A stretch of 64,000 bases of DNA from Aggregicoccus sp. 17bor-14 (GTDB lineage: Bacteria > Myxococcota > Myxococcia > Myxococcales > Myxococcaceae). The number at the start of each line of letters is the position of its first letter. Position 1 is the first letter of the stretch. The stretch covers positions 1 to 64,000 of the forward strand of contig NZ_VJZZ01000019.1 of NCBI RefSeq assembly GCF_009659535.1. The letters are read 5' to 3'. The position numbers and the translations under genes are program-made. Positions 7,970-16,098 of the stretch are shown here, in pieces. The notes beneath the pieces were generated by a model that saw only the letters and a list, made by a program, of their open reading frames with translations, was not told the origin of the DNA and did not search any database.

Positions 7970-10321
7970 ATGAGTCTGTCCAGGGTGCCAGGGCCCGGGC
8001 CGAGCCTGGCCCGGAGCCTACACGTGGAGCGCGCCGCGCCCTGCCTGCACTTCGAGGCCGTGCGCAGCGAGGACGGGCTGCTGCGGGACTTCGCCGGCAC
8101 CCACCTCAACGCCGCCGCCGAGGCGCTGGTGCGCGACTTCCGCCTCGGGCGCCTGCACCCGCTGTGGTCCACCCCCGAGGCCGCCGAGCGCGGGGCGCCC
8201 CCGGGACTGCTCGACTTCCACGCGCTCGCACGGGTGGTGGACACGGGCGAGCCCTACTCGCGCGACCTGCGGCTGCGCGCCCCGGGCTCGGGCGCGGGCT
8301 CGGGAGACGCGTGGTACCGCGCCACGGCGGTGAAGCACGAGGACGGCTTCGCGCTGTGGCTCGCCGCCGCCCCGCCGGTGCGCGAGACGGAAGGGGCGCT
8401 GCTCGAGGCGCTCGCCGAGGAGCGCGAGGCGCGCAAGGCCGCGGAGGGGGCGCTGCAGGTGTACGACGCGCTGCTCGCGGACGCGCCGGTGGGCATGGGC
8501 CTGCTCGACCTGGACCTGCAGCACACGCTGGTGAACCCCGCGCTCGCGCACATGGAGGGGCTGCAGGAGGGCGAGGCGCTGGGGGCGCAGCTCGCTCCGC
8601 ACCTGCAGCCGGTGCTGGTGCCCCTGTGCCGGCTCGCGCTCGAGGTGGGCGGCCCCGTGGTGGCGGAGCTCACCCCGGAGACGTGGAGCGGGGTGCCGGT
8701 GGGCGGCGACTGGCAGGTGGTGGCCTTCCCGGTGGGGCGCCACGGGCCGGGCAGCCCCGCGCAGGGCGTGGGCCTCAGCCTCACGGACATCAGCGAGCGC
8801 AAGCGCGCCGAGCGCGTGCTCAGCGCGCGCGAGGAGCACCTGCGGCTCGCGCTGCAGACGGCCAACATGGTCGCCTGGGAGTGGACCTACGAGCACAAGC
8901 GGGTGACCTGGAGCCCGCGCGCCGAGGCCTTCTTCGGCCTGGAGCCCGGCGGGCTCGGCGACAGCCTGCAGCAGTTCCTCAGCTGCGTGCACCCGGAGGA
9001 CGAGGAGATGGTGCGCGAGGCCATCTCGCGCGGGCAGGAGGCGCAGGGCGCGTACGCGTTCCGCTTCCGCGGCGTGTGGCCCAGCGGCCGGGTGCGCACC
9101 TACGAGACCACCGGGCAGACCTTCCACGACGAGGACGGGCGCCCCGCGCGCATGGTGGGCGTGGTGCTCGACTGCACCGAGCGCGAGCGCGCCGAGGAGG
9201 CGATGCGCGCGGCCGCCGAGCGCTACCGGCTCGCCTCCAGCGCCACCCACGACGTGCTCTGGGAGCTCAACCTCGCCACCGGCAACGTGTACTGGGGCGA
9301 GGCCGGCTCGGACGTGTTCGGCTACCGCGTGGAGCAGGTGGGCCACGACCTGGGCTGGTGGCGCCAGCAGGTGCACCCGGAGGACCGCGAGCGCGCGGCG
9401 GCGAGCCTCGAGAACCTCATCGCGAGCCGCTCGGACACCTGGCGCGAGGAGTACCGCTTCCGGCGCGCGGACGGCGAGTACATCGACGTGCTCGACCGCG
9501 GCACCGTGGTGCGCGACGAGCAGGGCAATCCCTTGCGCGTCATCGGCACCATGATGGACATCACCGAGCGCAAGCGCGCGCTCGAGCACATGGCGCAGGA
9601 GGCGGAGTTCCGCGAGCGCTTCATCGGCATCCTCGGCCACGACCTGAGAAACCCCCTCAACGCCATCAGCCTCTCGGCGAAGACGCTCGCGCGGCGCGCG
9701 GGGCTGCCGGCGAGCGAGCTGCGGCTCGCGCAGCGCATCGACGCGAGCGCGCACCGCATGGGGCAGATGATCTCGGACATCCTGGACCTCACCCGCGCGC
9801 GGCTCGCGGGCGGCATCCCGCTGCACCTCGCGCCGGTGGAGCTTCACCCGGTGTGCAAGCAGGTGGCGGAGGAGCTGGCCACGGTGCACCCGCAGCGCCG
9901 CATCCACCTGCAGCTGGAGGGGGACGGGCAGGGGGTGTGGGACGGCTCGCGCTTGAGCCAGCTGCTGAGCAACCTGCTGGGCAACGCGCTCGAGCACAGC
10001 GGCCCGGACGCCGAGGTCACCGTGCGCTGCGGCGAGAGCGAGGGCGGGCAGGTGCTGCTCCAGGTCCACAACCCGGGGCCGCCCATCCCCAACGAGCTGC
10101 TGCCCAGCATCTTCGACCCCTTCCGCCAGGCTCCCAGCCTGCGCGAGACGGGCACGCGCAGCAGCGGCCTGGGGCTGGGGCTCTTCGTGGTGCGCGAGAT
10201 TGCGCGCGCCCACGGCGGCAGCGTGGAGGTGCACTCCACGCGCGAGCACGGCACCACCTTCCGCGTGCGCCTGCCGAGAGATGCACGCCGGCCGAGCAGC
10301 GACTCCGTGCTCGACGCCTAG
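7970..10321 (+). CDS. multi-PAS sensor histidine kinase
   Basis: A 783-residue soluble kinase. An N-terminal PAS-like region (about 15-145), a second PAS (about 160-270, ending VGLSLTDISERKRA), a third (about 285-405, ending VVLDCTERERA) and a fourth (about 415-540, ending GTMMDITERKRA) precede HisKA, with the phospho-acceptor His at about 557 in LGHDLRNPLNAIS. HATPase has NLLGNALEHSG, NPGPPI and GLGLGLFVV. The PAC signatures repeat cleanly, which supports the domain count. The ATG at 7970 follows GAGGGGGAAG. No transmembrane segment and no adjacent response regulator are seen. Its stop shares the palindrome CTAG with the stop of the convergent phosphoesterase gene. Confidence 0.9.
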   Translation: MSLSRVPGPGPSLARSLHVERAAPCLHFEAVRSEDGLLRDFAGTHLNAAAEALVRDFRLGRLHPLWSTPEAAERGAPPGLLDFHALARVVDTGEPYSRDLRLRAPGSGAGSGDAWYRATAVKHEDGFALWLAAAPPVRETEGALLEALAEEREARKAAEGALQVYDALLADAPVGMGLLDLDLQHTLVNPALAHMEGLQEGEALGAQLAPHLQPVLVPLCRLALEVGGPVVAELTPETWSGVPVGGDWQVVAFPVGRHGPGSPAQGVGLSLTDISERKRAERVLSAREEHLRLALQTANMVAWEWTYEHKRVTWSPRAEAFFGLEPGGLGDSLQQFLSCVHPEDEEMVREAISRGQEAQGAYAFRFRGVWPSGRVRTYETTGQTFHDEDGRPARMVGVVLDCTERERAEEAMRAAAERYRLASSATHDVLWELNLATGNVYWGEAGSDVFGYRVEQVGHDLGWWRQQVHPEDRERAAASLENLIASRSDTWREEYRFRRADGEYIDVLDRGTVVRDEQGNPLRVIGTMMDITERKRALEHMAQEAEFRERFIGILGHDLRNPLNAISLSAKTLARRAGLPASELRLAQRIDASAHRMGQMISDILDLTRARLAGGIPLHLAPVELHPVCKQVAEELATVHPQRRIHLQLEGDGQGVWDGSRLSQLLSNLLGNALEHSGPDAEVTVRCGESEGGQVLLQVHNPGPPIPNELLPSIFDPFRQAPSLRETGTRSSGLGLGLFVVREIARAHGGSVEVHSTREHGTTFRVRLPRDARRPSSDSVLDA

Positions 10322-11292
10322 ACCATGTCGGCCGCGCGCACCGCGGGCCGCAGCGTGAAGAACGCCACCTCGGGCTCGCTGCCGCGGCGCAGGTAGGGCC
10401 CGCCGAACCCGAAGCCGAGGCCGCGGTTCACGTAGAGCTGGTTGCCGCGCACCGCGTAGTGGCCGCGGATGTAGGGCTGGCCTGCGCGCTTGAAGATGGC
10501 CTCGGTGAGGCCGCGCACGACGAACTGGCCGCCGTGGGTGTGGCCGCTGAACTGCACGAGGCCCTCGTGGGGCGGGAGCTTCTCGATGGTGGGCGGGGTG
10601 TGCGCGAGCACGAGCCGGGTGCCGCTCGTGGGCGCGCCGCGGAAGGTGGCCTCCACGTCGTCGCGGCCGGTGAGCCCGTCGTCGATGCCCAGCACGCACG
10701 CGGGCGCGCCGCGCACGTGCACCACGCGGTGCTCGTTCTGCAGCACGGTGTAGCCCACGCCCTCGAGGCCGCGGCGCAGGGTGTGCGGGTCCACCCAGTG
10801 GTCGTGGTTGCCGAGCACCACGAACACGGGGCCCTTGAGCCCCTGCAGCAGCACGGGCACGCGCGGGATGGGCTTGGGGCTGTGGGTGACGTAGTCGCCG
10901 GTGAGGAAGACGAGGTCCGGCTGGCGGGCGTTGATCTCCAGCACCGCGCGGCGGATGCGCATGTCCGGCGTCGCCTGGCCGATGTGGATGTCCGAGATCT
11001 GCGCGATGCGCAGGCCGTCGTGCGCGGGGTGCAGCCCGGGCACGTGCAGCTCGTTCTCGGTGAGGGTGAAGCCGTGGCGCTTGCGCAGCCGCGGGGGCAG
11101 CTCGGTGAGGAAGGGGTCCGGCTTGTCGTCCAGCGCCCTGTCCAGCGCCTCATTGCGGCGCCGCAGGAGGTTCAGCGCCCCGCGGCGGGCCTCGTTGCGT
11201 CCATTCAGTCCGTCACCGTGTCGGCCTTCATCCGTGACTGCCTGGGCAGTCATTCCGGCGACGAAGGGGAGGCGGGAGGGCTTGAGCGGCAT
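10318..11292 (-). CDS. metallophosphoesterase (calcineurin-like, YkuE type)
   Basis: A 324-residue dinuclear metal hydrolase. All five motifs are present: SDIHIG (Asp101, His103), TGDYV (Asp133), GNHDHW (Asn162, His163), LVLAHTP (His231) and SGHTHGGQ (His251, His253). The GHTHGGQ form is typical of the YkuE/membrane-associated phosphodiesterase branch, whose members act on phosphorylated lipids or UDP-diacylglucosamine-like substrates; the true substrate cannot be read from sequence. The N-terminal 90 residues are basic and weakly conserved. The ATG at 11292 follows GGAGACC; the frame extends upstream into low-quality sequence. It ends convergently with the kinase gene in a shared CTAG. Confidence 0.88.
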   Translation of the reverse strand: MPLKPSRLPFVAGMTAQAVTDEGRHGDGLNGRNEARRGALNLLRRRNEALDRALDDKPDPFLTELPPRLRKRHGFTLTENELHVPGLHPAHDGLRIAQISDIHIGQATPDMRIRRAVLEINARQPDLVFLTGDYVTHSPKPIPRVPVLLQGLKGPVFVVLGNHDHWVDPHTLRRGLEGVGYTVLQNEHRVVHVRGAPACVLGIDDGLTGRDDVEATFRGAPTSGTRLVLAHTPPTIEKLPPHEGLVQFSGHTHGGQFVVRGLTEAIFKRAGQPYIRGHYAVRGNQLYVNRGLGFGFGGPYLRRGSEPEVAFFTLRPAVRAADMV

Positions 11293-11513
11293 GCGGGGAG
11301 GTCTCCTGGGAGAGCGACGGGGAGGGCGCGGAGGGGCACGCACGCCGCCCTCCTGGGCAGCCGGCCTTGCGTGCCCCGGCTCGACGTGAGCCGGGGACAC
11401 TCAGAAGGCAGGCTGCGCGCGCGAAATTCCCGTGCCTTCCAGCCCGCACCGGAGCAGAGCTGCGCCGGATGTGCGTGCCGCGCTGCGCTGCGCGGCCGGG
11501 AGGAGCGGACGCC

Positions 11514-12299
11514 ATGCGACCTGACCCGGAGCGGGGAGCGAAACGGGCCTCGAAGGTGGCCTCGGTGCGGCTGTGCCGGAGCGCAGCCCTGAGCCTCACG
11601 CTGCTGCTGCCCGGGAGCGGGCGCGCCCAGGAGCCCGCGGCCCCTTCGGCGGCTGAGACCCCACCGGTGCCTGCCTCCGAGCTGCGCTTCCGCCACGAGC
11701 TGTTTCGCGACGCGCGCGTCACGGCCTACCGCGTGGACCTGCCGCCCGGCAGCGCCACGCGGCTGCACCGCCACGATCGGGACCTGCTGCTGGTCTTCCT
11801 CGACGAGGGCCGCGTGGTCGGCGGCATCGTCGGAGGCATGCCCCTGACCGAGGTGCTCTCCCCAGGAGACGTGCGCTACCACCGCGCGGGCTTCACCCAC
11901 TCCAACCGCAACACCGACACGCGGCTCCTGCGCACGGTGGTGCTGGAGTTCGCCGAGCCGCAGGGAGACGAGCTGCCCGAGCCGGAAGGACAGCCCGTGC
12001 ACAGCTGCAACCCGGGCACCGCGGCCGCCTGCGTGGACGAGGAGCCCCTGCTGTGCACCCGCGGCTTCTGCGTGCACGACGTGCAGCTGGCGCCCAGCGC
12101 CGTGCGCACCCAGCCACAGAGTCGCGGGCAGCTGCTGGTCGCCGTGAACGACGCCGCGCTCGAGGTCGCGCCGGAGGGGTCGGGTGCTGCGCCCGAGCCG
12201 CTCAGGCTCGCGGCCGGCGAGGTCGCGCCGGTGAAGGGCACGCGCTGGAGGAACGCGGGCGAGGAGACCGCGCACCTCGTGCTCGTCATCTTCCGCTGA
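11514..12299 (+). CDS. secreted bicupin-like protein
   Basis: A 261-residue protein with a signal peptide (ALSLTLLLPGSGRAQ, residues 25-39) and a cupin fold. The first cupin motif fits G-X5-H-X-H: PPGSATRLHRHDRD, with metal-ligand candidates His85 and His87, followed by a strand VFLDEGRVVGGIVGG. A second cupin-like half ends with TAHLVLVIFR. Four cysteines in CNPGTAAACVDEEPLLC may form disulfides, which suits an exported protein. Cupins include sugar-binding and dioxygenase proteins, and no specific reaction can be given. The ATG follows GGGAGGAGC. The neighbour upstream is divergent, and a strong terminator follows. Confidence 0.7.
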   Translation: MRPDPERGAKRASKVASVRLCRSAALSLTLLLPGSGRAQEPAAPSAAETPPVPASELRFRHELFRDARVTAYRVDLPPGSATRLHRHDRDLLLVFLDEGRVVGGIVGGMPLTEVLSPGDVRYHRAGFTHSNRNTDTRLLRTVVLEFAEPQGDELPEPEGQPVHSCNPGTAAACVDEEPLLCTRGFCVHDVQLAPSAVRTQPQSRGQLLVAVNDAALEVAPEGSGAAPEPLRLAAGEVAPVKGTRWRNAGEETAHLVLVIFR

Positions 12300-12321
12300 G
12301 GCACTGCCAGAACGCCAAGAA

Positions 12322-12362
12322 GGGCACGCAGTGGGGAGGGAGTGTGGCCCCACTGCGTGCCC
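12322..12362. terminator. strong hairpin between two convergent genes
   Basis: A perfect 15-bp inverted repeat: GGGCACGCAGTGGGG at 12322-12336 and its complement at 12348-12362, with an 11-base loop. It sits between the convergent cupin and lipoprotein genes and could terminate transcription from both sides. Confidence 0.75.
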
Positions 12363-12428
12363 CGGGCTTGGCGACGGCAAGGTACTGCGGGTTGGGCGCC
12401 GCGCGCGGTGAGTGCGCGGCGCGGAGTG

Positions 12429-12447
12429 CCGCGGCTAGTAGCCGCGG
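12429..12447. repeat. inverted repeat spanning a stop codon
   Basis: Nine-base perfect arms, CCGCGGCTA and TAGCCGCGG, around a single central base. The repeat contains the last two sense codons and the TAG stop of the minus-strand lipoprotein gene. The one-base centre means any RNA hairpin would open to a loop of at least three bases. Confidence 0.55.
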
Positions 12448-13931
12448 AGGACGTAGAGCGTGCCGCCCGAGAGCACGAGGAGCATGGAGGGCGTCACGGT
12501 CGGGTCGTAGACGAGGCGCTTGATGTCGCCGCCGAGGCCGGACACGCGGGTGATCTGCTTGTTCGCGTCCATCCGGTAGAGGCCGTCGCCGGCGCCGATG
12601 AAGAGCGAGCCGTCATCGGTGGCCGCGAGCGACTGGATGTTGCTGGGCGCGCCGGGGATGCGCTCGCCGTGGGCATCCGCGAGCCGGGCACCGTCAGACG
12701 CGTCCTTGAGCCGCCAGAGGCCGTAGTCCTTGCTGCCCAGGTAGTAGCGGCCATCCTTCGTCTGTTCGAAGCCGCGCCAGAAGTCGAAGTCCTCCTGGCT
12801 GTTCAGCTCGAGCACCTGGCGGTTCTTGATCTTCTCCGGGTTGAGCGTGGCGTCCGCCTCGCGGTCCCAGGTCTTCAGGTCGCCGATGGGGCTGACGGTC
12901 CCCACGCTCCAGTCGGTGGCCATCAGCACGTCGCCGTCCTGCGCGATGCCGATGCCGTACGCGTAGCCGGCGCGCTGAGACTTGTCCGCCGTGTACCAGA
13001 TGGGGTGGCGGTGGCTGTTGTAGACGAGCCCGGAGATGCGCGTGTAGCCGTGGTTCGTGCCGATGAACACGTCGCCCTTGGCCGGGCCGCGCATCGCGCG
13101 CACACAGGAGTAGACCGAGCGGTCCTCGTCGAAGTGGTGGTCGTTCGTGTTGCGCAGCCCCGTGGCCTGCTTGAAGGGGTTGTTCGTCACGTTGCGCCAG
13201 ATGTGCTCCTCGAGCTTCGGCGCGTTGTCCGTGCCCATGCGCACGATGTCGAGGTCGCCCTGCTGGTACTCCTGGAAGCGCTCGGCGCTGTAGCGGCTCG
13301 GGTCGCAGTTGGTGTAGCCGCCCTCGAAGTCGCAGCCATCCGGGCTGTAGATGAACTGGCCGCCGGGGATGTCGTTGTAGCTGGCGGCGTAGCCCACGTA
13401 CGCGCGGCCGGGAGCGCCACCGCAGATGACCGTGGAACTGAAGCCGCGGCCCGCCTGGCCGAGCCCGCTCACCCAGTTGGGGCGCGTGTCGCCGGGGCGC
13501 AGCACGCCGACGCTGCCGCCGTTGAGCAGCCAGATGTTGTAGCCCTCGTCGATGCCCACGTCGCGCACCGTGCCGAGGCCGAACTTCTGCGTGTAGTTCA
13601 CCTGCGCTTCGGTGGGCCACAGGCTGGGGTCGCCCACGCCCGTGGCGAAGCCACCGTCGGTGCCCGCATCGGTGCCACCGCCGGTCCCGCCGTCCGTGCC
13701 GGCATCCGTGCCGCCGTCGGTGCCCGCGTCCGTCCCACCGTCCGTGCCGGCGTCGGTGCCTGCATCGATACCCGCATCGACGCCTGCGTCCGTGCCCGCA
13801 TCGACGCCCGCATCGAAGCCAGGCTGGGGCTGGATGGGCGTCGGGGTCTGGTCCACCCCGTCATCGCCACAGCCCCATGCCGCGCCTACGAGCACCGCCG
13901 CCGCCACCGCTCCCACCAGTCGTCGCGTCAC
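12435..13931 (-). CDS. secreted lipoprotein with propeller-like repeats
   Basis: A 498-residue protein starting at GTG 13931 after GGGAGGAC. Residues 1-21 form a signal ending AAVLVGAAWGC, a probable lipobox although Trp before Gly is unusual. A spacer of DAGT/DGGT units covers residues 40-94, as in many myxobacterial surface lipoproteins. The mature part holds strands and short repeats with the flavour of ligand-binding or two-component-regulator propeller blades (GDVFIGTNHGYTRISGLVYN, GRYYLGSKDYGLWRLKD, GSLFIGAGDGLYRMD). These blades occur in surface-exposed sensors and glycan-binding proteins. No catalytic residues can be named. An inverted repeat overlaps its stop codon. Confidence 0.8.
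   Translation of the reverse strand: MTRRLVGAVAAAVLVGAAWGCGDDGVDQTPTPIQPQPGFDAGVDAGTDAGVDAGIDAGTDAGTDGGTDAGTDGGTDAGTDGGTGGGTDAGTDGGFATGVGDPSLWPTEAQVNYTQKFGLGTVRDVGIDEGYNIWLLNGGSVGVLRPGDTRPNWVSGLGQAGRGFSSTVICGGAPGRAYVGYAASYNDIPGGQFIYSPDGCDFEGGYTNCDPSRYSAERFQEYQQGDLDIVRMGTDNAPKLEEHIWRNVTNNPFKQATGLRNTNDHHFDEDRSVYSCVRAMRGPAKGDVFIGTNHGYTRISGLVYNSHRHPIWYTADKSQRAGYAYGIGIAQDGDVLMATDWSVGTVSPIGDLKTWDREADATLNPEKIKNRQVLELNSQEDFDFWRGFEQTKDGRYYLGSKDYGLWRLKDASDGARLADAHGERIPGAPSNIQSLAATDDGSLFIGAGDGLYRMDANKQITRVSGLGGDIKRLVYDPTVTPSMLLVLSGGTLYVLRGY
13650..13814 (-). repeat. 12-bp-period coding repeat (Asp-Ala-Gly/Asp-Gly-Gly spacer)
   Basis: About thirteen imperfect tandem units of four codons encode residues 40-94 of the lipoprotein. 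The units vary in the third and fourth codon (DAGV, DAGT, DAGI, DGGT). This is a flexible linker between lipid anchor and globular domain, and a likely site of length variation. Confidence 0.85.
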
Positions 13932-14108
13932 CGCTGTCCTCCCTTGGGCGCTGAGGCGTGAGCAAGGGACGTACCCACACCGCAGTGGTCAGAAGGGGAC
14001 AGCGCAGGGGGAGGAGTGGAAGAGGGTTTCCCACCTGCGGACAACGCGAGGGCACGGCAGCGCAAAAGCGCGCCGGACCTGGGAAGCAATGGCGCTCAGG
14101 AGAGGCCG

Positions 14109-14603
14109 CTAGGGCGCGCTGCCGCCCGCGTCCGCCTTGCCCGCGCTCGACTCCGGGGCCTTCTTGACGGCCTTGGCCTCGATGCGCAGCGCCACCGGCT
14201 CCTCGCCCTCGAGCTGGAACTTGGCGCGCACCTCGGCGCCCTCGGGCAGGTCCTTCACGTCCACCGGCTTACCGTCGAGCGTGACCTGGGTGCGGTCGCG
14301 CACGCTGAGGCTCGCCGCCGGGAGCCCCTCGCGCTGCACCGTGAGGAAGGCCGCGCTCGGGCTCTTCACCGTGCCCTTGAGGTCGAAGGCCTGCGAGAGC
14401 TCCTTGTCGCTCGGCGCCCCCTGGGCGCTGGCGCTGCCCCCGTCGGTGCCGCGCACCTTGCGCTCCAGCTCCTGGATCTTGTGCGTCCCGGTGTGCAGCG
14501 CCGCGCCGAGGTCCGTGCCCCCGTCGCTCTTCTTCGTCCCGCCGTCCTGCGCCAGCGCACCGGCGGACATGCCCAGCACCAGCGCCATCACGAGCTTCCT
14601 CAT
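14109..14603 (-). CDS. small secreted protein with charged linker
   Basis: A 164-residue protein with a signal peptide (MRKLVMALVLGMSAGALAQ), then a hydrophilic Asp/Gly/Lys segment, a helix around HKIQELERKVRG, and a C-terminal beta-rich part (RTQVTLDGKPVDVKDLPEG). The part from residue about 80 to 140 resembles the small OB-like domains of bacterial exported proteins that bind surfaces or metal, but no family is certain. The ATG at 14603 follows AGGAGGAA. The Ala/Asp/Gly-rich C-terminus is low complexity. It lies alone between the lipoprotein and a response regulator on the same strand. Confidence 0.7.
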   Translation of the reverse strand: MRKLVMALVLGMSAGALAQDGGTKKSDGGTDLGAALHTGTHKIQELERKVRGTDGGSASAQGAPSDKELSQAFDLKGTVKSPSAAFLTVQREGLPAASLSVRDRTQVTLDGKPVDVKDLPEGAEVRAKFQLEGEEPVALRIEAKAVKKAPESSAGKADAGGSAP

Positions 14604-14707
14604 GGCCCCATTCCTCCTTGCAGGGTCATGAGTGAGGCGCGGGGCGGCCGGGTGCCAGCAGCGCCCGCGCCCTCGCCCGAGCTGCGTGCGACCGGCAGGC
14701 GGGCAGC

Positions 14708-15106
14708 TCAGGCCGAGGCGTGCGTCAGCCCCTGCGCGCCGCACAGCCGGTCCACCGTGCCCAGCAGGTCGTCCAGGTCCAGGGGCTTGCGCAGGTAGCC
14801 CGCCACCCCGAGCGAGCGCGCCGCCTGCGGCAGCGCCGGGTCCGCGCTCGCCAGGAGCACCGGGATGCTGCTCAGCGGCGGCTCGCGCCGCTGCACGTCC
14901 CGGAACTCGAAGCCGTTCATCCGCGGCATCATCAGGTCCAGCAGGATGAGGTTCGGGCACCAGCCCTCGCGCAGCTGCTCCAGCGCCTCCTGCCCGTCGG
15001 CCGCGAGGCGCACGCAGTAGCCCGCCTCCTCCAGCACGTCCTGGAGGGCGTCACGGATGTCGAGGTCGTCGTCGACGACGAGCAGCGTGCACTGAGGTTG
15101 CGCCAA
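14708..15106 (-). CDS. single-domain response regulator with probable TTG start
   Basis: A 132-residue stand-alone receiver: LLVVDDDLDIRD, phospho-acceptor Asp in LILLDLMMPRMNG, LLASADP in place of the Thr/Ser switch region, and Lys in YLRKPLDLDDL. A TTG at 15106 lies six bases after GGAGGGG, an excellent ribosome binding site. The frame also opens at a GTG at 15169 without such a site, which would add 21 residues lacking receiver sequence. I prefer the TTG. No output domain or adjacent kinase is present. The 246 bases upstream (15107-15352) hold no gene. Confidence 0.88.
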   Translation of the reverse strand: MAQPQCTLLVVDDDLDIRDALQDVLEEAGYCVRLAADGQEALEQLREGWCPNLILLDLMMPRMNGFEFRDVQRREPPLSSIPVLLASADPALPQAARSLGVAGYLRKPLDLDDLLGTVDRLCGAQGLTHASA

Positions 15107-15352
15107 GGTGTTCCCCTCCGCCGACTCCAGAGGCCGGTCGTCTCTCGCTGCCCCGTCCGGACCCGACACCCGAGCGCGCTGCTGGCGAGAGCCGCGCCGT
15201 TGTCGCCCAAGGGCGTTTTCCGGATCAACGGTGCACGCCCCCCTGCTCGTTCCCCGCGTCGCTGCCCGGACACCGGATTGGTACCGGGGGGATCCCGTAC
15301 AGGGTTTGCCGAACCAGTAGTGGACAGTGAGGGCGGGCGGGGAGGCGAGGGC

Positions 15353-16087
15353 TCAGTGGTTGAGCAGGCGGGCGAGGAACTCGCGGGCGCGCGGATGCTG
15401 CGGCGCCCTGAGCACCTGCGAGGGCGGGCCCTCCTCCAGCACGCGGCCGCCGTCCATGAAGAGCACCCGGTGCGCCACGTCCGCGGCGAAGGCCATCTCG
15501 TGCGTCACCACGCACATGGTCATCCCGTCGCGCGCGAGCTCGCGCATCACCTCGAGCACCTCGCCCACCAGCTCCGGGTCCAGCGCGCTCGTCGGCTCGT
15601 CGAAGAGCATCAGCTCGGGGCGCATCGCGAGCGCCCGCGCAATCGCCACGCGCTGCTGCTGCCCGCCGCTGAGCTGCTGCGGGTACGCGTCCGCCTTCGC
15701 CCCCAGGTGCACGCGCTCGAGCAGCTCGCGCCCCGCGGCTTCCGCCTCCTTCGGGCTCTGCCCCAGCACCTGCACCGGCGCGAGCATCACGTTCTGCAGC
15801 GCCGTGAGGTGCGGGAAGAGGTGGAAGCGCTGGAACACCATCCCCACGCGCCGGCGCAGCGCCTGCAGCGCCTTGGGGTCCGGCAGCACCGGCAGCCCGC
15901 CCACCGTGACGCTGCCGGAGGTGGGCAGCTCGAGGCCGTTGAGGCAGCGCAGGAGCGTGCTCTTGCCGCAGCCCGAGGGGCCCACCAGCACCACCACCTC
16001 GCCCGCGTTCACGGTGAGGGAGAGCCCCTGCAGCACCTCGAGGGTGCCGAAGCGCTTGTGCAGGTCCTTCACTTCGACGAGTGACAT
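15353..16087 (-). CDS. polar amino-acid ABC transporter ATPase (GlnQ/HisP type)
   Basis: A 244-residue nucleotide-binding subunit that powers import of a polar amino acid. Walker A is GPSGCGKST (residues 37-45), the Q loop lies in VGMVFQRFHLFPHLT, the signature is LSGGQQQRVAIARAL, Walker B is LMLFDEPTSALDPE, and the switch His is in VVTHEM. Length and the QxFHLFPHLT segment are typical of the GlnQ/HisP/ArtP group. It begins 11 bases after the stop of the fused binding-protein/permease gene, so the two form an operon that encodes a complete importer. Confidence 0.93.
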   Translation of the reverse strand: MSLVEVKDLHKRFGTLEVLQGLSLTVNAGEVVVLVGPSGCGKSTLLRCLNGLELPTSGSVTVGGLPVLPDPKALQALRRRVGMVFQRFHLFPHLTALQNVMLAPVQVLGQSPKEAEAAGRELLERVHLGAKADAYPQQLSGGQQQRVAIARALAMRPELMLFDEPTSALDPELVGEVLEVMRELARDGMTMCVVTHEMAFAADVAHRVLFMDGGRVLEEGPPSQVLRAPQHPRAREFLARLLNH

Positions 16088-16098
16088 GGGAGCGTGCC

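Noticed and set aside
13650-13814. Regular repeats that could be taken for a CRISPR array
   Set aside because: The repeats are 12-base codon units in frame within a lipoprotein gene, with no spacers of constant length.
14604-14960. Extension of the small secreted protein to a much longer ORF
   Set aside because: The added residues are Arg/Pro/Ala-rich shadow of a neighbouring region; the shorter start gives a proper signal peptide and ribosome binding site.
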